Both the position numbers and the translations under genes were made by a program. Positions 24,033-32,736 of a stretch of DNA of 42,657 nucleotides are shown in pieces (position 1 is the first letter of the stretch; each line of letters opens with the position of its first letter). This DNA comes from Akkermansia muciniphila (GTDB lineage Bacteria > Verrucomicrobiota > Verrucomicrobiia > Limisphaerales > F1-80-MAGS106). The notes below the pieces were generated by a model that did no database searches, had not been told where the DNA came from, and saw nothing but the letters and a program-made list of their open reading frames with translations. The stretch covers positions 1 to 42,657 of the forward strand of contig CAMBEJ010000027.1 of assembly GCA_945865375.1 (NCBI GenBank), in the 5' to 3' direction.

Positions 24033-24769
24033 AACAGCTCCTCACTCGAGGACTGCGTCGGTCGACTGGTGGGAATATGAATCACGCGACGAAATATCTC
24101 GTGAGGATAGACCTCCAGGGGTGTCTGCTCGAAGGTCGCTTCAAACCCCAGACTCACTTCGACACCAAAAGGCGGCCCAAGCGAGTTCCAATCAGCCAGC
24201 CACGCCACGCCGTCCCAGTATCGGAAGCGGGCAAATTTCACCATGTCCGCGAAAGGGTCCGATGGAGGCATGTTTGTCCACGTCATGGCGGTGTCGCTTC
24301 GAGTAGCGGCCAGGCCGGGGGAAGGCGACGCTCGTATCGGAAAGGCCACTTCGCTTCGTTCCAGGCCTGAGACCACCCGATTTGTCCCCTCCACGGAGGT
24401 GGCGAGATAGTAGAGCACCACTTTGAGATCGGTCACGGGAGCGTCCCGCCGCCCGCCCGCCACGGGTGCCCATGCCGCTGCCTCCACGAGATTCTCCGTG
24501 GTGAACTGCATCGAGTTCCCCGTGCCGGAGAACCCCTGTTTCGAATGCGGGAAAACGGCGCGAAGATCGGAGGTGAGTCGGTCCATCACAAGGCGCACGG
24601 AGGCCAATTTTTCCGTTTCCTCAAGGAGCTGACCGCGCAGCGAAGCGGCGTGCGCATAGAACGTGAGCGCCACCAGAAGCAGGCCCACGGCAATACCGAT
24701 TGCCAGAATGACTTCCACCAGCGTGAAAGCGCTGTCTCTCGTCCTGTCTTCAGGGGCCTTGGGTTTCAT
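24029..24769 (-). CDS. gspJ: GspJ minor pseudopilin
   Basis: A 246-residue type II secretion pseudopilin. The N-terminus MKPKAPEDRTRDSA|FTLVEV has the N-methylation motif with Glu at +5 (residue 19), followed by a hydrophobic helix to about residue 38. The residue before the cut is Ala rather than Gly, a variant that prepilin peptidases can tolerate. LASVRLVMDRLTSDLRAVFP (41-60) is typical GspJ. The rest is a beta-rich globular domain. GspJ caps the pseudopilus tip with GspI and GspK. The gene overlaps gspI upstream and gspK downstream by ATGA junctions. No prepilin peptidase gene (gspO) lies in the window. Confidence 0.85.
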   Translation of the reverse strand: MKPKAPEDRTRDSAFTLVEVILAIGIAVGLLLVALTFYAHAASLRGQLLEETEKLASVRLVMDRLTSDLRAVFPHSKQGFSGTGNSMQFTTENLVEAAAWAPVAGGRRDAPVTDLKVVLYYLATSVEGTNRVVSGLERSEVAFPIRASPSPGLAATRSDTAMTWTNMPPSDPFADMVKFARFRYWDGVAWLADWNSLGPPFGVEVSLGFEATFEQTPLEVYPHEIFRRVIHIPTSRPTQSSSEELL

Positions 24770-25248
24770 CGGATATCAACCGCGCTCGATTCGCTGCCTC
24801 GCGCGCTGAGTTTCAAAAACTGAGCCAGCCGGTAAACCATTGGGGGATCACGATGCCGAATCACCACTTCGGCCTGCGTCAATCCCTTTGACCCCTCCAC
24901 ATCCGTCTCAACAGGAGCCAGGATGAGCTCCCATGTCCATGTCTCGAACGGAACCGAGAAGGGGCTCGGTCCGGTCTCGTCGGCTTTGCGGATCCCCATT
25001 TGCAGTTCAGAGAGCACACTGACCCCAAGGTTCACCGCATGCGAGTTCAACCGCTGACGCTCCACGCTGTCCACAGAGGCGCTGAACCCTGCGCCGATAA
25101 TGGCCGCAGCAGCCACAAAAAGGACAAGCGCCAGAACGACCTCAAGGAGAATAGTGCCGCTCGCACTCTGTCCGAACAGAAAACCACGAGAAGGCAACCC
25201 GCGGACCACAGACTTCCTGGCGCAAATCGTGGAGGAAGAGGCTCTCAT
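24766..25248 (-). CDS. gspI: GspI minor pseudopilin
   Basis: A 160-residue pseudopilin. The prepilin leader is long (31 residues) and ends SASG|TILLEVVLALVLF, with Glu at +5 (residue 36) and Thr at +1. A helix of about 25 residues follows, then SVERQRLNSHAVNLGVSVLS and a small beta domain. It is the expected partner of GspJ and GspK at the pseudopilus tip, and its position between gspH and gspJ supports the call. It starts 27 bp after the gspH stop and overlaps the gspJ start by ATGA. No internal Met would give a shorter leader, so the long leader appears real. Confidence 0.8.
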   Translation of the reverse strand: MRASSSTICARKSVVRGLPSRGFLFGQSASGTILLEVVLALVLFVAAAAIIGAGFSASVDSVERQRLNSHAVNLGVSVLSELQMGIRKADETGPSPFSVPFETWTWELILAPVETDVEGSKGLTQAEVVIRHRDPPMVYRLAQFLKLSARGSESSAVDIR

Positions 25249-25275
25249 CTCTGTGCCCCAAACAGCCGCTGGCTT

Positions 25276-25950
25276 TCACTCCGCCGCTGGAGGAGCAACG
25301 AATAGTTCCTGGTTCGAGCCCCCTTCGGCCGCGACAGCCACCCGTCGCATAACGCCCGTCGCTCCAACCAACCGGATGGATGTCCGCCGGGAATCTTCCC
25401 CATTGCGGGAGGCCATAGTTATTTTGGCTGAATCACAGGAACCGTCTGGATAAAAAGCGATGGCCGCAGGCGCTGGGGTCAGTTCCTCGAGCGCCATAGC
25501 CTCCACCGCTTGCGAGTCATCGGTCATCTTGTCCACTTCTGATTCCGATTTTCCAAAACCCACGTTCTTTACGCTGACGAGGTCATTGATGGATTTCGCA
25601 AAACCGATTCCTTCTGGCAATTCCTCGAACAGGCCTGGCTGCCCCAAGGGATCGGGTTCCCATGAGATTTGCAGCGCGCTCTCCAAAAGGTTTGCCCCCC
25701 CCTCAGAAGCTTCATTAAAGGTGATCTGCACCTTGCGCCCAGTATTCGCGGCTTGCGCCCGGGCGAACCTCAAAAGAGCCTCCAGTTGAATCGTGCCCTC
25801 ATCCAGTTCCGCCCCTTTATGGACCGTCGAGAAACTGAAGGCCACCGCTCCCAATAACGACAGGACAAGCACCACCGCCAACAACAGCTCTATAAGGCTG
25901 AAGCCGCAGCAGCTTGGTCGTGCTCTCGTCTGTTGGTTTCCGAAAAACAT
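25276..25950 (-). CDS. gspH: GspH-like minor pseudopilin
   Basis: A 224-residue pseudopilin between gspG and gspI. The leader MFFGNQQTRARPSCCG|FSLIELL has Gly at -1 and Glu at +5 (residue 21). The sequence after the helix, GTIQLEALLRFARAQAANTG (52-71), is typical of GspH/FimT, where it links the helix to a beta sandwich. A following KVQITFNEA strand fits that fold. It is somewhat longer than common GspH (about 170-190) because of an acidic loop around residues 125-150. A downstream strand AAIAFYPDGSCDSAKI is the usual 'F.p.G' segment of the family. It starts 17 bp after the gspG stop. Confidence 0.82.
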   Translation of the reverse strand: MFFGNQQTRARPSCCGFSLIELLLAVVLVLSLLGAVAFSFSTVHKGAELDEGTIQLEALLRFARAQAANTGRKVQITFNEASEGGANLLESALQISWEPDPLGQPGLFEELPEGIGFAKSINDLVSVKNVGFGKSESEVDKMTDDSQAVEAMALEELTPAPAAIAFYPDGSCDSAKITMASRNGEDSRRTSIRLVGATGVMRRVAVAAEGGSNQELFVAPPAAE

Positions 25951-25967
25951 ATCTTTTATACCCTACA

Positions 25968-26486
25968 TCATTTCGCTTCCGACGTCGAACTCTCTTTATC
26001 TTCCTCGCCGGTAGCCACCTTGACGTCGTCATCAGTGTCCTGCTGGCCATCCGGCCCCACCGATGAAAGCTTGTACGGAAGAATGGTCTTGCCACCCTCC
26101 GCAGCGCCAACCACCACTTCATAACGAAGCTTGTGACCCCACGGGTCATCCAGTTTCGTCCCAGGTTTCAGGTAGGGACCCTGCCACTTGTCCCCCATCC
26201 GCTCATTCTCGAATGTCGGCTTCTTCATCAGGGCGTCCAGACCACCTTCCTGCTCAGTCGGATAGTGGCCCATGTTCAACCGGTACGTGTCCAGCGCGCT
26301 GCCCACCTGCCCCAGCATCAGCTTCGTCGTGTTTTTTTCCGCCCCTTGCTGCTGCGGGAGCACAAACACCACCAAAGCCCCTGCGAGCAGCAGGATGATG
26401 ACGATCACCAGTAGGATCTCGATGAGTGTAAAACCCGCCCGCCTGTCTCGCCTATTCTTTTTCTCCAACCCTATCGTCATTCTCAT
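25968..26486 (-). CDS. gspG: GspG major pseudopilin
   Basis: A 172-residue major pseudopilin, which forms the periplasmic piston of the T2SS. MRMTIGLEKKNRRDRRAG|F is a basic leader, and Glu at +5 is residue 23. The strongly conserved GspG core follows: NTTKLMLGQVGSALDTYRLN, GHYPTEQEGGLDAL and a DPWGHKLRYE strand near 127-136, then SSVGPDGQQDTDDDV, the calcium-binding C-terminal loop of GspG. A short Glu/Ser-rich tail ends the protein. It is the first gene of the G-H-I-J-K-L-M block and has its own likely promoter upstream (26519-26546). The ribosome site is weak (GTAGGA close to the ATG). The alternative start at residue 3 would change little. Confidence 0.93.
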   Translation of the reverse strand: MRMTIGLEKKNRRDRRAGFTLIEILLVIVIILLLAGALVVFVLPQQQGAEKNTTKLMLGQVGSALDTYRLNMGHYPTEQEGGLDALMKKPTFENERMGDKWQGPYLKPGTKLDDPWGHKLRYEVVVGAAEGGKTILPYKLSSVGPDGQQDTDDDVKVATGEEDKESSTSEAK

Positions 26487-26518
26487 ATTTCCTACCCCAA
26501 TAAAATGAGGCTATGCTT

Positions 26519-26546
26519 ATTATCTAAATGAAGAACGTTGTCGCAA
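26519..26546 (-). promoter_or_regulatory. Probable sigma70-like promoter of the gspG block
   Basis: On the minus strand TTGCGA (26541-26546) and GATAAT (26519-26524) are separated by 16 bp, with the -10 box about 33 bp before the gspG ATG. It sits in the only sizeable gap (26487-26733, 247 bp) between gspF and gspG. I see no gene and no clear terminator in this gap. Confidence 0.45.
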
Positions 26547-26733
26547 GAATCAACTTCAGAAAGTCATCGGAAAATTTTGGTCCCAGACTTCTACCGCGAC
26601 ACCCTCGACCGGCCTGCACCTTGCCCGACCACCGCTAATCGATAGTTCGACGACAATCCTGGCATTGAAATTCAACCAAACTATAAAAACACTCAACCTC
26701 GGCCCCTGCCCTCTCCTTCGTCAGGTTCTCACC

Positions 26734-27945
26734 TCATTTCGACCCCAATTGGCTGGCCATTGTGAAAATGGGCAGCAAAAGCCCCAAAGCAAGGAATCCA
26801 ATGCCGGCGGCCACCACGCACAGGATCACTGGCTCGATCAAGCTGACGGCCTGGTCCACATGCCGGTTGGTGCGCCTTTCCACGGTGTCTGCGATCTGCA
26901 CCAGGACTTTGTCGAGCTTGTTCGACTCCTCGGCCACAGCGATCATCGCGAGGATTTGTTCCGGAAAGAATCCTCCCACACCCAAACGTTCGGACAGCCG
27001 TTTCCCATCACGAACGGCCTCGGTAGCCTCCACGATGCGCTCGGACAGAAGCGTCGACCCCGTGGCATCCTTGCTGATCTTGAGAGCCTGAAGGAGCGGA
27101 ACTCCGTTAGAAAGCATAGTGCCCAGGATCCGACAAAAACGGGTGATAGCCAAGAGCCTGAGGGCCTCCCCAACCACGGGAACCTTCAGCCGCCATTTCT
27201 CCAAAGACCGCCGGGATCGCTCGTTGCGGAGGCTCGTCCAGACAAAGCCTACCGCCACCGCCAGGCCCAAGAGCAAAAAATACCAATGGCTTCTCACGGC
27301 GGTGCTGGCGGCAAACAAAATCTCGGTGGGCAAAGGTTTCTTCGCGCTCGCCAGCAAGGGTTCAAATTTGGGCACGAAGAAAATCAGCGCCCCGAGCATC
27401 ACCGTAACTCCCAAGGACGTCAGCAAGGTCGGGTAAATCATAGCTCCCATGACCTTTCCCCGGAGCTCATCCAACCGCTCAAGGAACCCCGCGAGACTCC
27501 GCAACACCTCCTCCAGAAACGCCGCGCGCTCGCCCGCCTGGACCATGGCCGTGTGCAAAGGCGGAAACACGGTCGGAAATTGCCGCATCGAATCCGTCAG
27601 AGTTTTACCCTCGGCAACGCCCGACCTGATGTCCTTCAACAAAGCGCGCAGCGAAGGGTTGACTGTCGACCTCACGAGCGAGTCCAGGGAGCGGAGGAGC
27701 GGCACCCCCGAGCCTATCAAATCCGCAAGCTGGCCGTACATGACCCCCACATCCCGCGACTTGACGCGAAGCTTCGATCGAGGCTTCTTGACGCCCTCCG
27801 CGGAAACCCCGTGGCCCGTGACTGTGATGGGAAACAAGTGCTTCTCCTCGAGTATCCTCAGGGCGGCAGCCTCGCTGTCAGCCTCCAGAACCCCGTTGGT
27901 TTTCTGGCCCGTCTCGGTCCGTGCCGTGTAGCGGAAACTGTTCAT
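26734..27945 (-). CDS. gspF: GspF inner-membrane platform protein
   Basis: A 403-residue inner-membrane protein of the T2SS platform that contacts GspE and the pseudopilins. An N-terminal soluble stretch (to about 70) precedes two T2SSF domains. The first is VMYGQLADLIGSGVPLLRSL, with membrane helices around IYPTLLTSLGVTVMLGALIF and HWYFLLLGLAVAVGF. The second is FCRILGTMLSNGVPLLQAL with the closing helix EPVILCVVAAGIGFLALG. Length is normal (about 400). I choose ATG 27945, because the upstream in-frame start at 27954 is TTG and overlaps the gspE stop. GAGG lies 4-7 bases before the ATG as ribosome site. It is coupled to gspE. Confidence 0.93.
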   Translation of the reverse strand: MNSFRYTARTETGQKTNGVLEADSEAAALRILEEKHLFPITVTGHGVSAEGVKKPRSKLRVKSRDVGVMYGQLADLIGSGVPLLRSLDSLVRSTVNPSLRALLKDIRSGVAEGKTLTDSMRQFPTVFPPLHTAMVQAGERAAFLEEVLRSLAGFLERLDELRGKVMGAMIYPTLLTSLGVTVMLGALIFFVPKFEPLLASAKKPLPTEILFAASTAVRSHWYFLLLGLAVAVGFVWTSLRNERSRRSLEKWRLKVPVVGEALRLLAITRFCRILGTMLSNGVPLLQALKISKDATGSTLLSERIVEATEAVRDGKRLSERLGVGGFFPEQILAMIAVAEESNKLDKVLVQIADTVERRTNRHVDQAVSLIEPVILCVVAAGIGFLALGLLLPIFTMASQLGSK

Positions 27946-27950
27946 AAACC

Positions 27951-29615
27951 TCAAACGGCCGTGCAGTTCAAGACTTCCTCCACTGTCGTCACTCCTCGAT
28001 GCACCTTGACCCAGCCGTCCTCACGCAACAAACGCAGTCCGTGGCGCTTGGCTGCGGCGTTGATTTCATGCAACGGCGCCCGGTCGATCACCAACTGGGC
28101 AAGCTGATCGTTCATCACCATCAGCTCGTAAAGCCCCGAACGCCCCCGAAAACCTGTATTGCGGCAGTTTGAACACCCTGATCCCCGATACAGCAAATCT
28201 CCCTCGGCGAGCTGGAAATCCCTGGGCAACTTATCTCGCACCGGCACCTCTGGAGCCTTGCACTTCGGACAAATCTTTCGAACCAGCCGTTGAGCCATGC
28301 TGCCTATCAATGTGCTGCCGACAAGATACGGCTCAACGCCCATGTCGATCAGGCGCAACGGTGCCGACGCGGAATCGTTGGTATGCAACGTGGATAGAAC
28401 CAAGTGCCCCGTCAACGAAGCCTGGGTCGCCGCCCGCGCTGTCTCCAGATCGCGGATTTCCCCGATCATAACCACATCGGGATCGTGCCGTAAAATGGCT
28501 CGCAAACCGCGTTCGAAAGTCATGCCCACCTGCGCGTCCACAGGAATCTGGTTCACGCCGTGAAGGTGGTATTCCACAGGGTCCTCAACCGTCAGCACCT
28601 TGAGCTCAGGTCCCACGATGGCGTTCAAGGCGGAATAGAGCGTCGTGGTTTTGCCGCTCCCGGTGGGCCCGGTGACAAGGATGATCCCGTGCGGCCGGTC
28701 CACCAGCGCTTTGAACTGTGAATGAGTTGCCTCGTCCATGCCGATTTCGGGCAACGTAAAAAGCACGTTCGCCTTGTCCAACAACCGCATGACCACCCCT
28801 TCCCCATACAACATCGGGATTACGCTGACCCGGACATCGATCTGTCGGCCCCCGATCTGAAACTTGATCCGCCCGTCTTGAGGGACCCGCCTCTCGGCGA
28901 TGTTGAGGTTGGCCAGAATTTTGATGCGGCTGATGATCGCGGCCTGAAATCGATGGATCTGGGGCGGCACGGACGCCTGCTGCAACACCCCATCGATGCG
29001 GTAGCGGATGGAGAGCTGGGTCTCGTAAGGCTCGATGTGGATGTCGCTCGCACGTTCGCTCACCGCTTCGAGGATAATCTCGTTGACCAGCTTGATCACG
29101 CTGGCTTCCTGCGCCATCTCAAGAAGGTCGTCGCTCGCCTCAGGCCCGCTCCTGAGCTCCGTGTCGTCCCCCACCAGCTCGTCCAATGTATCTCCCCCCA
29201 GGCCATATTGCGTCTTGATCACCTTCTCGATGTCTGCCCGCGTCGCCAGAACTGGATCGATCTCAAGCCCCGTCATCAACCGGATGTCGTCAAAGGCGTA
29301 AAGATCAAACGGGTCGCACGTAGCCACCCTGAGCACCTTGTCCACTCTGGAAATAGGAACCAATCGCTTGCGGTAAACCACCTTGGCCGGCAATGACCGA
29401 AGGACTTCCGAGTCGATGATGATGTCCTCAAGGTCCGCAATGGGCAGGTCTAATTGTTCGGACATCGCGGTGAGCACCTGGCGCTCGGTCAAGAGTCCGA
29501 GTTGCACAATCGCTAGGTCGATCCGAAGCCCCTCCGCCTTATGAAGCGCCAGGGCCTCATCAAGTTGCGCGGAGCTCATGAGGCCTTTCGCCACCAAAAT
29601 CTCTGTGAAAGTCAT
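27951..29615 (-). CDS. gspE: GspE secretion ATPase
   Basis: A 554-residue cytoplasmic hexameric ATPase that powers pseudopilus assembly. The N-terminal MshEN-type domain (1-135) has the pattern LxxAQLDEAL and LGLLTERQVL. The catalytic domain has Walker A GPTGSGKTTT (316-325), the Asp box VEDPVEY (343-349), Walker B HDPDVVMIGEIRD (377-389) and the His box LTGHLVLSTLHTND (401-414). A zinc-ribbon-like pair CPKC (449-452) and CSNC (481-484) is typical of GspE and PilB. It starts 3 bp after the stop of the pre-peptidase-C-like gene and overlaps the gspF initiation region, so it appears to be read from the upstream cytochrome/DUF1501 transcript. Length is normal. PilB is an alternative, but the neighbouring GspG-K genes favour GspE. 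Confidence 0.93.
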   Translation of the reverse strand: MTFTEILVAKGLMSSAQLDEALALHKAEGLRIDLAIVQLGLLTERQVLTAMSEQLDLPIADLEDIIIDSEVLRSLPAKVVYRKRLVPISRVDKVLRVATCDPFDLYAFDDIRLMTGLEIDPVLATRADIEKVIKTQYGLGGDTLDELVGDDTELRSGPEASDDLLEMAQEASVIKLVNEIILEAVSERASDIHIEPYETQLSIRYRIDGVLQQASVPPQIHRFQAAIISRIKILANLNIAERRVPQDGRIKFQIGGRQIDVRVSVIPMLYGEGVVMRLLDKANVLFTLPEIGMDEATHSQFKALVDRPHGIILVTGPTGSGKTTTLYSALNAIVGPELKVLTVEDPVEYHLHGVNQIPVDAQVGMTFERGLRAILRHDPDVVMIGEIRDLETARAATQASLTGHLVLSTLHTNDSASAPLRLIDMGVEPYLVGSTLIGSMAQRLVRKICPKCKAPEVPVRDKLPRDFQLAEGDLLYRGSGCSNCRNTGFRGRSGLYELMVMNDQLAQLVIDRAPLHEINAAAKRHGLRLLREDGWVKVHRGVTTVEEVLNCTAV

Positions 29616-29618
29616 AGC

Positions 29619-31310
29619 TTACTTTTTCGAAGGAGGTTCGGCGGGCTTTGGCAACACACTCAGCCAAAGATGAGCCGTCTCCGGAACCACGAGCTCCAAG
29701 AAACCTCCGGGCACACCGTTGTTGACGCTGGTGCTGATCAGTTCATCGGTGACCTTGACCTCCGGCCCGGAGGGTGGCCTTAACACCAAACCAAATGGGC
29801 CGTTCCACAAGGCGGCGCCCTCAGGCGCTGTCAACCGCACCACCGCTTCAGTCGCCTTCTCCCCAACCTCCACCGGAACAGCCCCAACCCATTCAGGCAG
29901 TCCCGCCGCGTGCAAAGTGTACCGGGATTCAAACCCGTTCTTCCGTTCGAGGTGGATCTTGACCTCGTTGGTCTTCCCCGCAATCAGCGAGAAAACGTTG
30001 TCCGCGACGGTCGCTTTGACTGAGGGCTTCGGCGTCCCGACCGAAAGGTGATAAAGAAACTCACCCCCCCCACGATGGATCAAACTCCCCAAAACCAGCG
30101 TGTAATCCCCATCCGCCGGAGCCGTCCAGTCGATCCGCGGATCCCCCCACCCGGCCGCGTCGTCGTCCCTTGCGAGCTCTTTTCCTTGCCTATCCGCAAT
30201 CATGAGCCATGCGTCCAAAGGAAATCCAAACCATCCGGAGCGTGCCACAAATTCGATCCTGACCCCCTTCTTGGCGGTGAATCGATAACGATCTTCTTCC
30301 CCCGAAACCAGAATGCAACCCGTGACCCCCGACGGAATCGAAATTTCTCGCACGCCCGCCGCATCGATTTTTAAGGCTTCTTCAAGAAACTGAGGGTCTT
30401 CGCTCAGGCCGACGCGGACGGGCGAGAGAAAAGCGTTTGAGGCAACCCCACATTCTCCAGCTCCATTCAGAGTGTTGGGAGCTTGAAAGTCGATGGGGAT
30501 CGACGCCGCGCCACCCGGGAAGTTCCAACCCACCACTCGGATCTCACGGCGCTCGCCCACGCGAACTGCCAGGGGGAGCGTGTGGCTGCCAAAGGGCCCG
30601 GCAGTGAGGGCCAATCGGTAAACGTAGGCCGCCCCGCCCGCAAAGTTGACCGATGCCGTCGCAGGATGGGGAAAGGCGATGACCTGCACTGTATACTTGC
30701 CGGGCGAAGCCACCTTCCACACGAGGAACGGATCGAGTACCCGCGCATCATGGTTGAAAGCCACCTGCCGCCCCGCAGCGTCTAACAGTCGCAGGAGACC
30801 GTCCATGGGGGATGCGAGTCGGTAGGCTTCCAGTGAGGCCACGAGCCACTGCCCGGATTCCAGCGTCACGGAGTAGGAGTCCACGTCTCCGTTTTTTTCA
30901 AGCCTCCCGTTGAGGATCACCGGCAGGGTTGGCACTGACCGGGCATGAGCCCACTCGTCGTTCGGTTCGCTCTCAAGAATCTCATGGCCAACGCTCACCA
31001 CAAAAAATTTGAGATCCGTCGCTCCATCCTTGTTGAAAAACCGAACCAACCGGGGCCCCAAAGCGGCGTCATTGGCAATCTCCACGGAGAATTTGCCTGC
31101 TTCCTTTTCAGGCCTCAGCGTGATCCCAGGGGCATCAATCCAGACTTCCACTGGCCAGGGGTCGAATTTGCCCACCGCCATCAGGCTGTTCGTGGTCCCA
31201 CGAACGCCACCAGCCGGGAACAATTGCTCAAGCTTGGGAGTTTCACCGACCATCCGGCAATGGAGTATCAGGCAGCTGATACCCATCAACCAGCCCGCAT
31301 TGCTTTCCAT
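29619..31310 (-). CDS. Exported beta-rich protein with pre-peptidase-C-like domains
   Basis: A 563-residue probable exported protein of the kind found beside DUF1501 and DUF1549/DUF1553 genes in Verrucomicrobiota and Planctomycetota. The start MESNAGWLMGISCLILHCRM gives a hydrophobic leader. It contains two pre-peptidase C-terminal (PPC) like jelly-roll domains. The first has the sequence EPNDEWAHARSVPTLPVILN followed by KNGDVDSYSVTLESGQWLV. The second begins around EEDRYRFTAKKGVRIEFVAR and includes DPRIDWTAPADGDYTLVLG. PPC domains usually accompany secreted enzymes, but no catalytic domain is recognisable here. I prefer ATG 31310 over the in-frame TTG at 31325, which overlaps the DUF1501 stop. 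GAGG lies about 10 bases before the ATG. It is followed at once by gspE. Confidence 0.75.
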   Translation of the reverse strand: MESNAGWLMGISCLILHCRMVGETPKLEQLFPAGGVRGTTNSLMAVGKFDPWPVEVWIDAPGITLRPEKEAGKFSVEIANDAALGPRLVRFFNKDGATDLKFFVVSVGHEILESEPNDEWAHARSVPTLPVILNGRLEKNGDVDSYSVTLESGQWLVASLEAYRLASPMDGLLRLLDAAGRQVAFNHDARVLDPFLVWKVASPGKYTVQVIAFPHPATASVNFAGGAAYVYRLALTAGPFGSHTLPLAVRVGERREIRVVGWNFPGGAASIPIDFQAPNTLNGAGECGVASNAFLSPVRVGLSEDPQFLEEALKIDAAGVREISIPSGVTGCILVSGEEDRYRFTAKKGVRIEFVARSGWFGFPLDAWLMIADRQGKELARDDDAAGWGDPRIDWTAPADGDYTLVLGSLIHRGGGEFLYHLSVGTPKPSVKATVADNVFSLIAGKTNEVKIHLERKNGFESRYTLHAAGLPEWVGAVPVEVGEKATEAVVRLTAPEGAALWNGPFGLVLRPPSGPEVKVTDELISTSVNNGVPGGFLELVVPETAHLWLSVLPKPAEPPSKK

Positions 31311-31321
31311 GAACCAAAACC

Positions 31322-32656
31322 TCAAACGAACAGCTCCTTGATGAGTCGGCCCCCGTTCACCAACGGCACGGGCCGCCCCGTGTTGGTATGCAACACCTGA
31401 GCATGGTCGATCCCCATCTTGGCGTAAAGCGACGCCGCGAAGTCCTCGGGCTTATACACATTATCCGAAGCGTGATAACCTTTGACATCCGTCGCGCCCA
31501 CGACCTGCCCGCCAGGAATGCCCGCGCCCGCCATGAGCACCGACATCGCGTGAGGCCAATGATCCCGACCTCCGTCTTTGTTCACCTTTGGAGTTCGCCC
31601 AAACTCACCCAGGGCAATCACCATCGTGTTCTCAAGCAAGCCGCGCTCCTCCAGATCCTCAATCAAGGCGGCCAGGCCCTGGTCGAATTTGGTCATGAAG
31701 TCCCCTTTCAACGTTTTGAAAATGTTCGTGTGATGGTCCCAGCCGCCGTAATAAACCGTCACGAAGGACACACCCACCTCCACCAAACGCCTCGCCAGCA
31801 GCATGCGCTGCCCTAGGTCGTTTCGGCCATAGCGATCCCGCGCTTTGGGATCCTCCTGGCTGATGTCAAACGCCGCCTGCGCCTTTGGAGACGAGACAAG
31901 ATCGATCCCCTGCTGGTAATACTGATCGAACGTCACCGCAGGATCTTCAGCGAGGGCGTCGGTATACCGGCGCATCTGGTCCAGCGACCGGCGCAACTCC
32001 TGCCGCTTCATGGACCGGCCCTCGCTGATCTCGGAAGGCAACACCACGTCCCGAACCTGAAAGCCCTTGTCATTGGGATTGCCCCCGATGGCAAACGGCG
32101 CATGCTGGCCCCCCAGGAAATTAGCTCCCCCGGACCGCGTCACGCTCGGCATCGAGACATACGAAGGCAACCCTTCACGCCCTCCCCTTGACCAAGAAAC
32201 CGCCGACCCAAACGAGGGATGGAAGGTGACAAAAGCACCGCAAGCCACCGGCACGGGCGTGGGAGCACCGGTCATCATATAGTGATTCCCACCCCCATGG
32301 TTCGGATCCTTGTGCGCGATCGAACGCAGGATCGTGACCTTGTCCGCAACACCCGCCAACTTCGGCGCCACTTCGCTAAAATGGATTCCCGGCACCTTCG
32401 TGGGGATCGATTTGAATTCGCCACGGATGTCCGATGGAGCGTCCGGCTTGGGATCGAAGCTTTCGTAGTGGGAAGGGCCTCCATCCAGCCAGACCAGAAT
32501 GCAATTCACGCCTTTTCCGGCCTTTCTCACCGCTGGAGGACTCGCAGCCCGCAGTTTTAGCAAGTCCGTGAAGCCCAACCCCAACGAGCCGCCGATCCCC
32601 AGTTGAAGAAAATCGCGGCGAGTCATGCCTGCGCAGTTGCGTGTGGTTCGGATCAT
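31322..32656 (-). CDS. DUF1501 Tat-exported sulfatase-fold protein
   Basis: A 444-residue DUF1501 protein, a family with an alkaline-phosphatase/sulfatase-like fold that is abundant in Planctomycetota and Verrucomicrobiota. The Tat-type leader is MTRRDFLQLGIGGSLGLGFT, which would begin at residue 11 (ATG 32626), an alternative start. Landmarks: CILVWLDGGPSHYESFDPKP, RSIAHKDPNHGGGNHYMMTG, FGRTPKVNKDGGRDHWPHAM and VIGATDVKG-like VVGATDVKGYH. The biochemical role of the family is not established. It normally pairs with a DUF1549/DUF1553 cytochrome protein, and that gene lies directly upstream. The 80-bp spacer has no strong ribosome site. Confidence 0.9.
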   Translation of the reverse strand: MIRTTRNCAGMTRRDFLQLGIGGSLGLGFTDLLKLRAASPPAVRKAGKGVNCILVWLDGGPSHYESFDPKPDAPSDIRGEFKSIPTKVPGIHFSEVAPKLAGVADKVTILRSIAHKDPNHGGGNHYMMTGAPTPVPVACGAFVTFHPSFGSAVSWSRGGREGLPSYVSMPSVTRSGGANFLGGQHAPFAIGGNPNDKGFQVRDVVLPSEISEGRSMKRQELRRSLDQMRRYTDALAEDPAVTFDQYYQQGIDLVSSPKAQAAFDISQEDPKARDRYGRNDLGQRMLLARRLVEVGVSFVTVYYGGWDHHTNIFKTLKGDFMTKFDQGLAALIEDLEERGLLENTMVIALGEFGRTPKVNKDGGRDHWPHAMSVLMAGAGIPGGQVVGATDVKGYHASDNVYKPEDFAASLYAKMGIDHAQVLHTNTGRPVPLVNGGRLIKELFV

Positions 32657-32736
32657 AGGGCGGCTCGATTCTAAATGTCTCCATCTCGGCGAATCATTTC
32701 TTATCCTAATCTTAATCTCTCAACAACTCTTTCTGG

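Noticed and set aside
26665..28107. Plus-strand frame of 480 codons
   Set aside because: Antisense to gspF; the product is Arg/Gln/His-rich and has no domain features.
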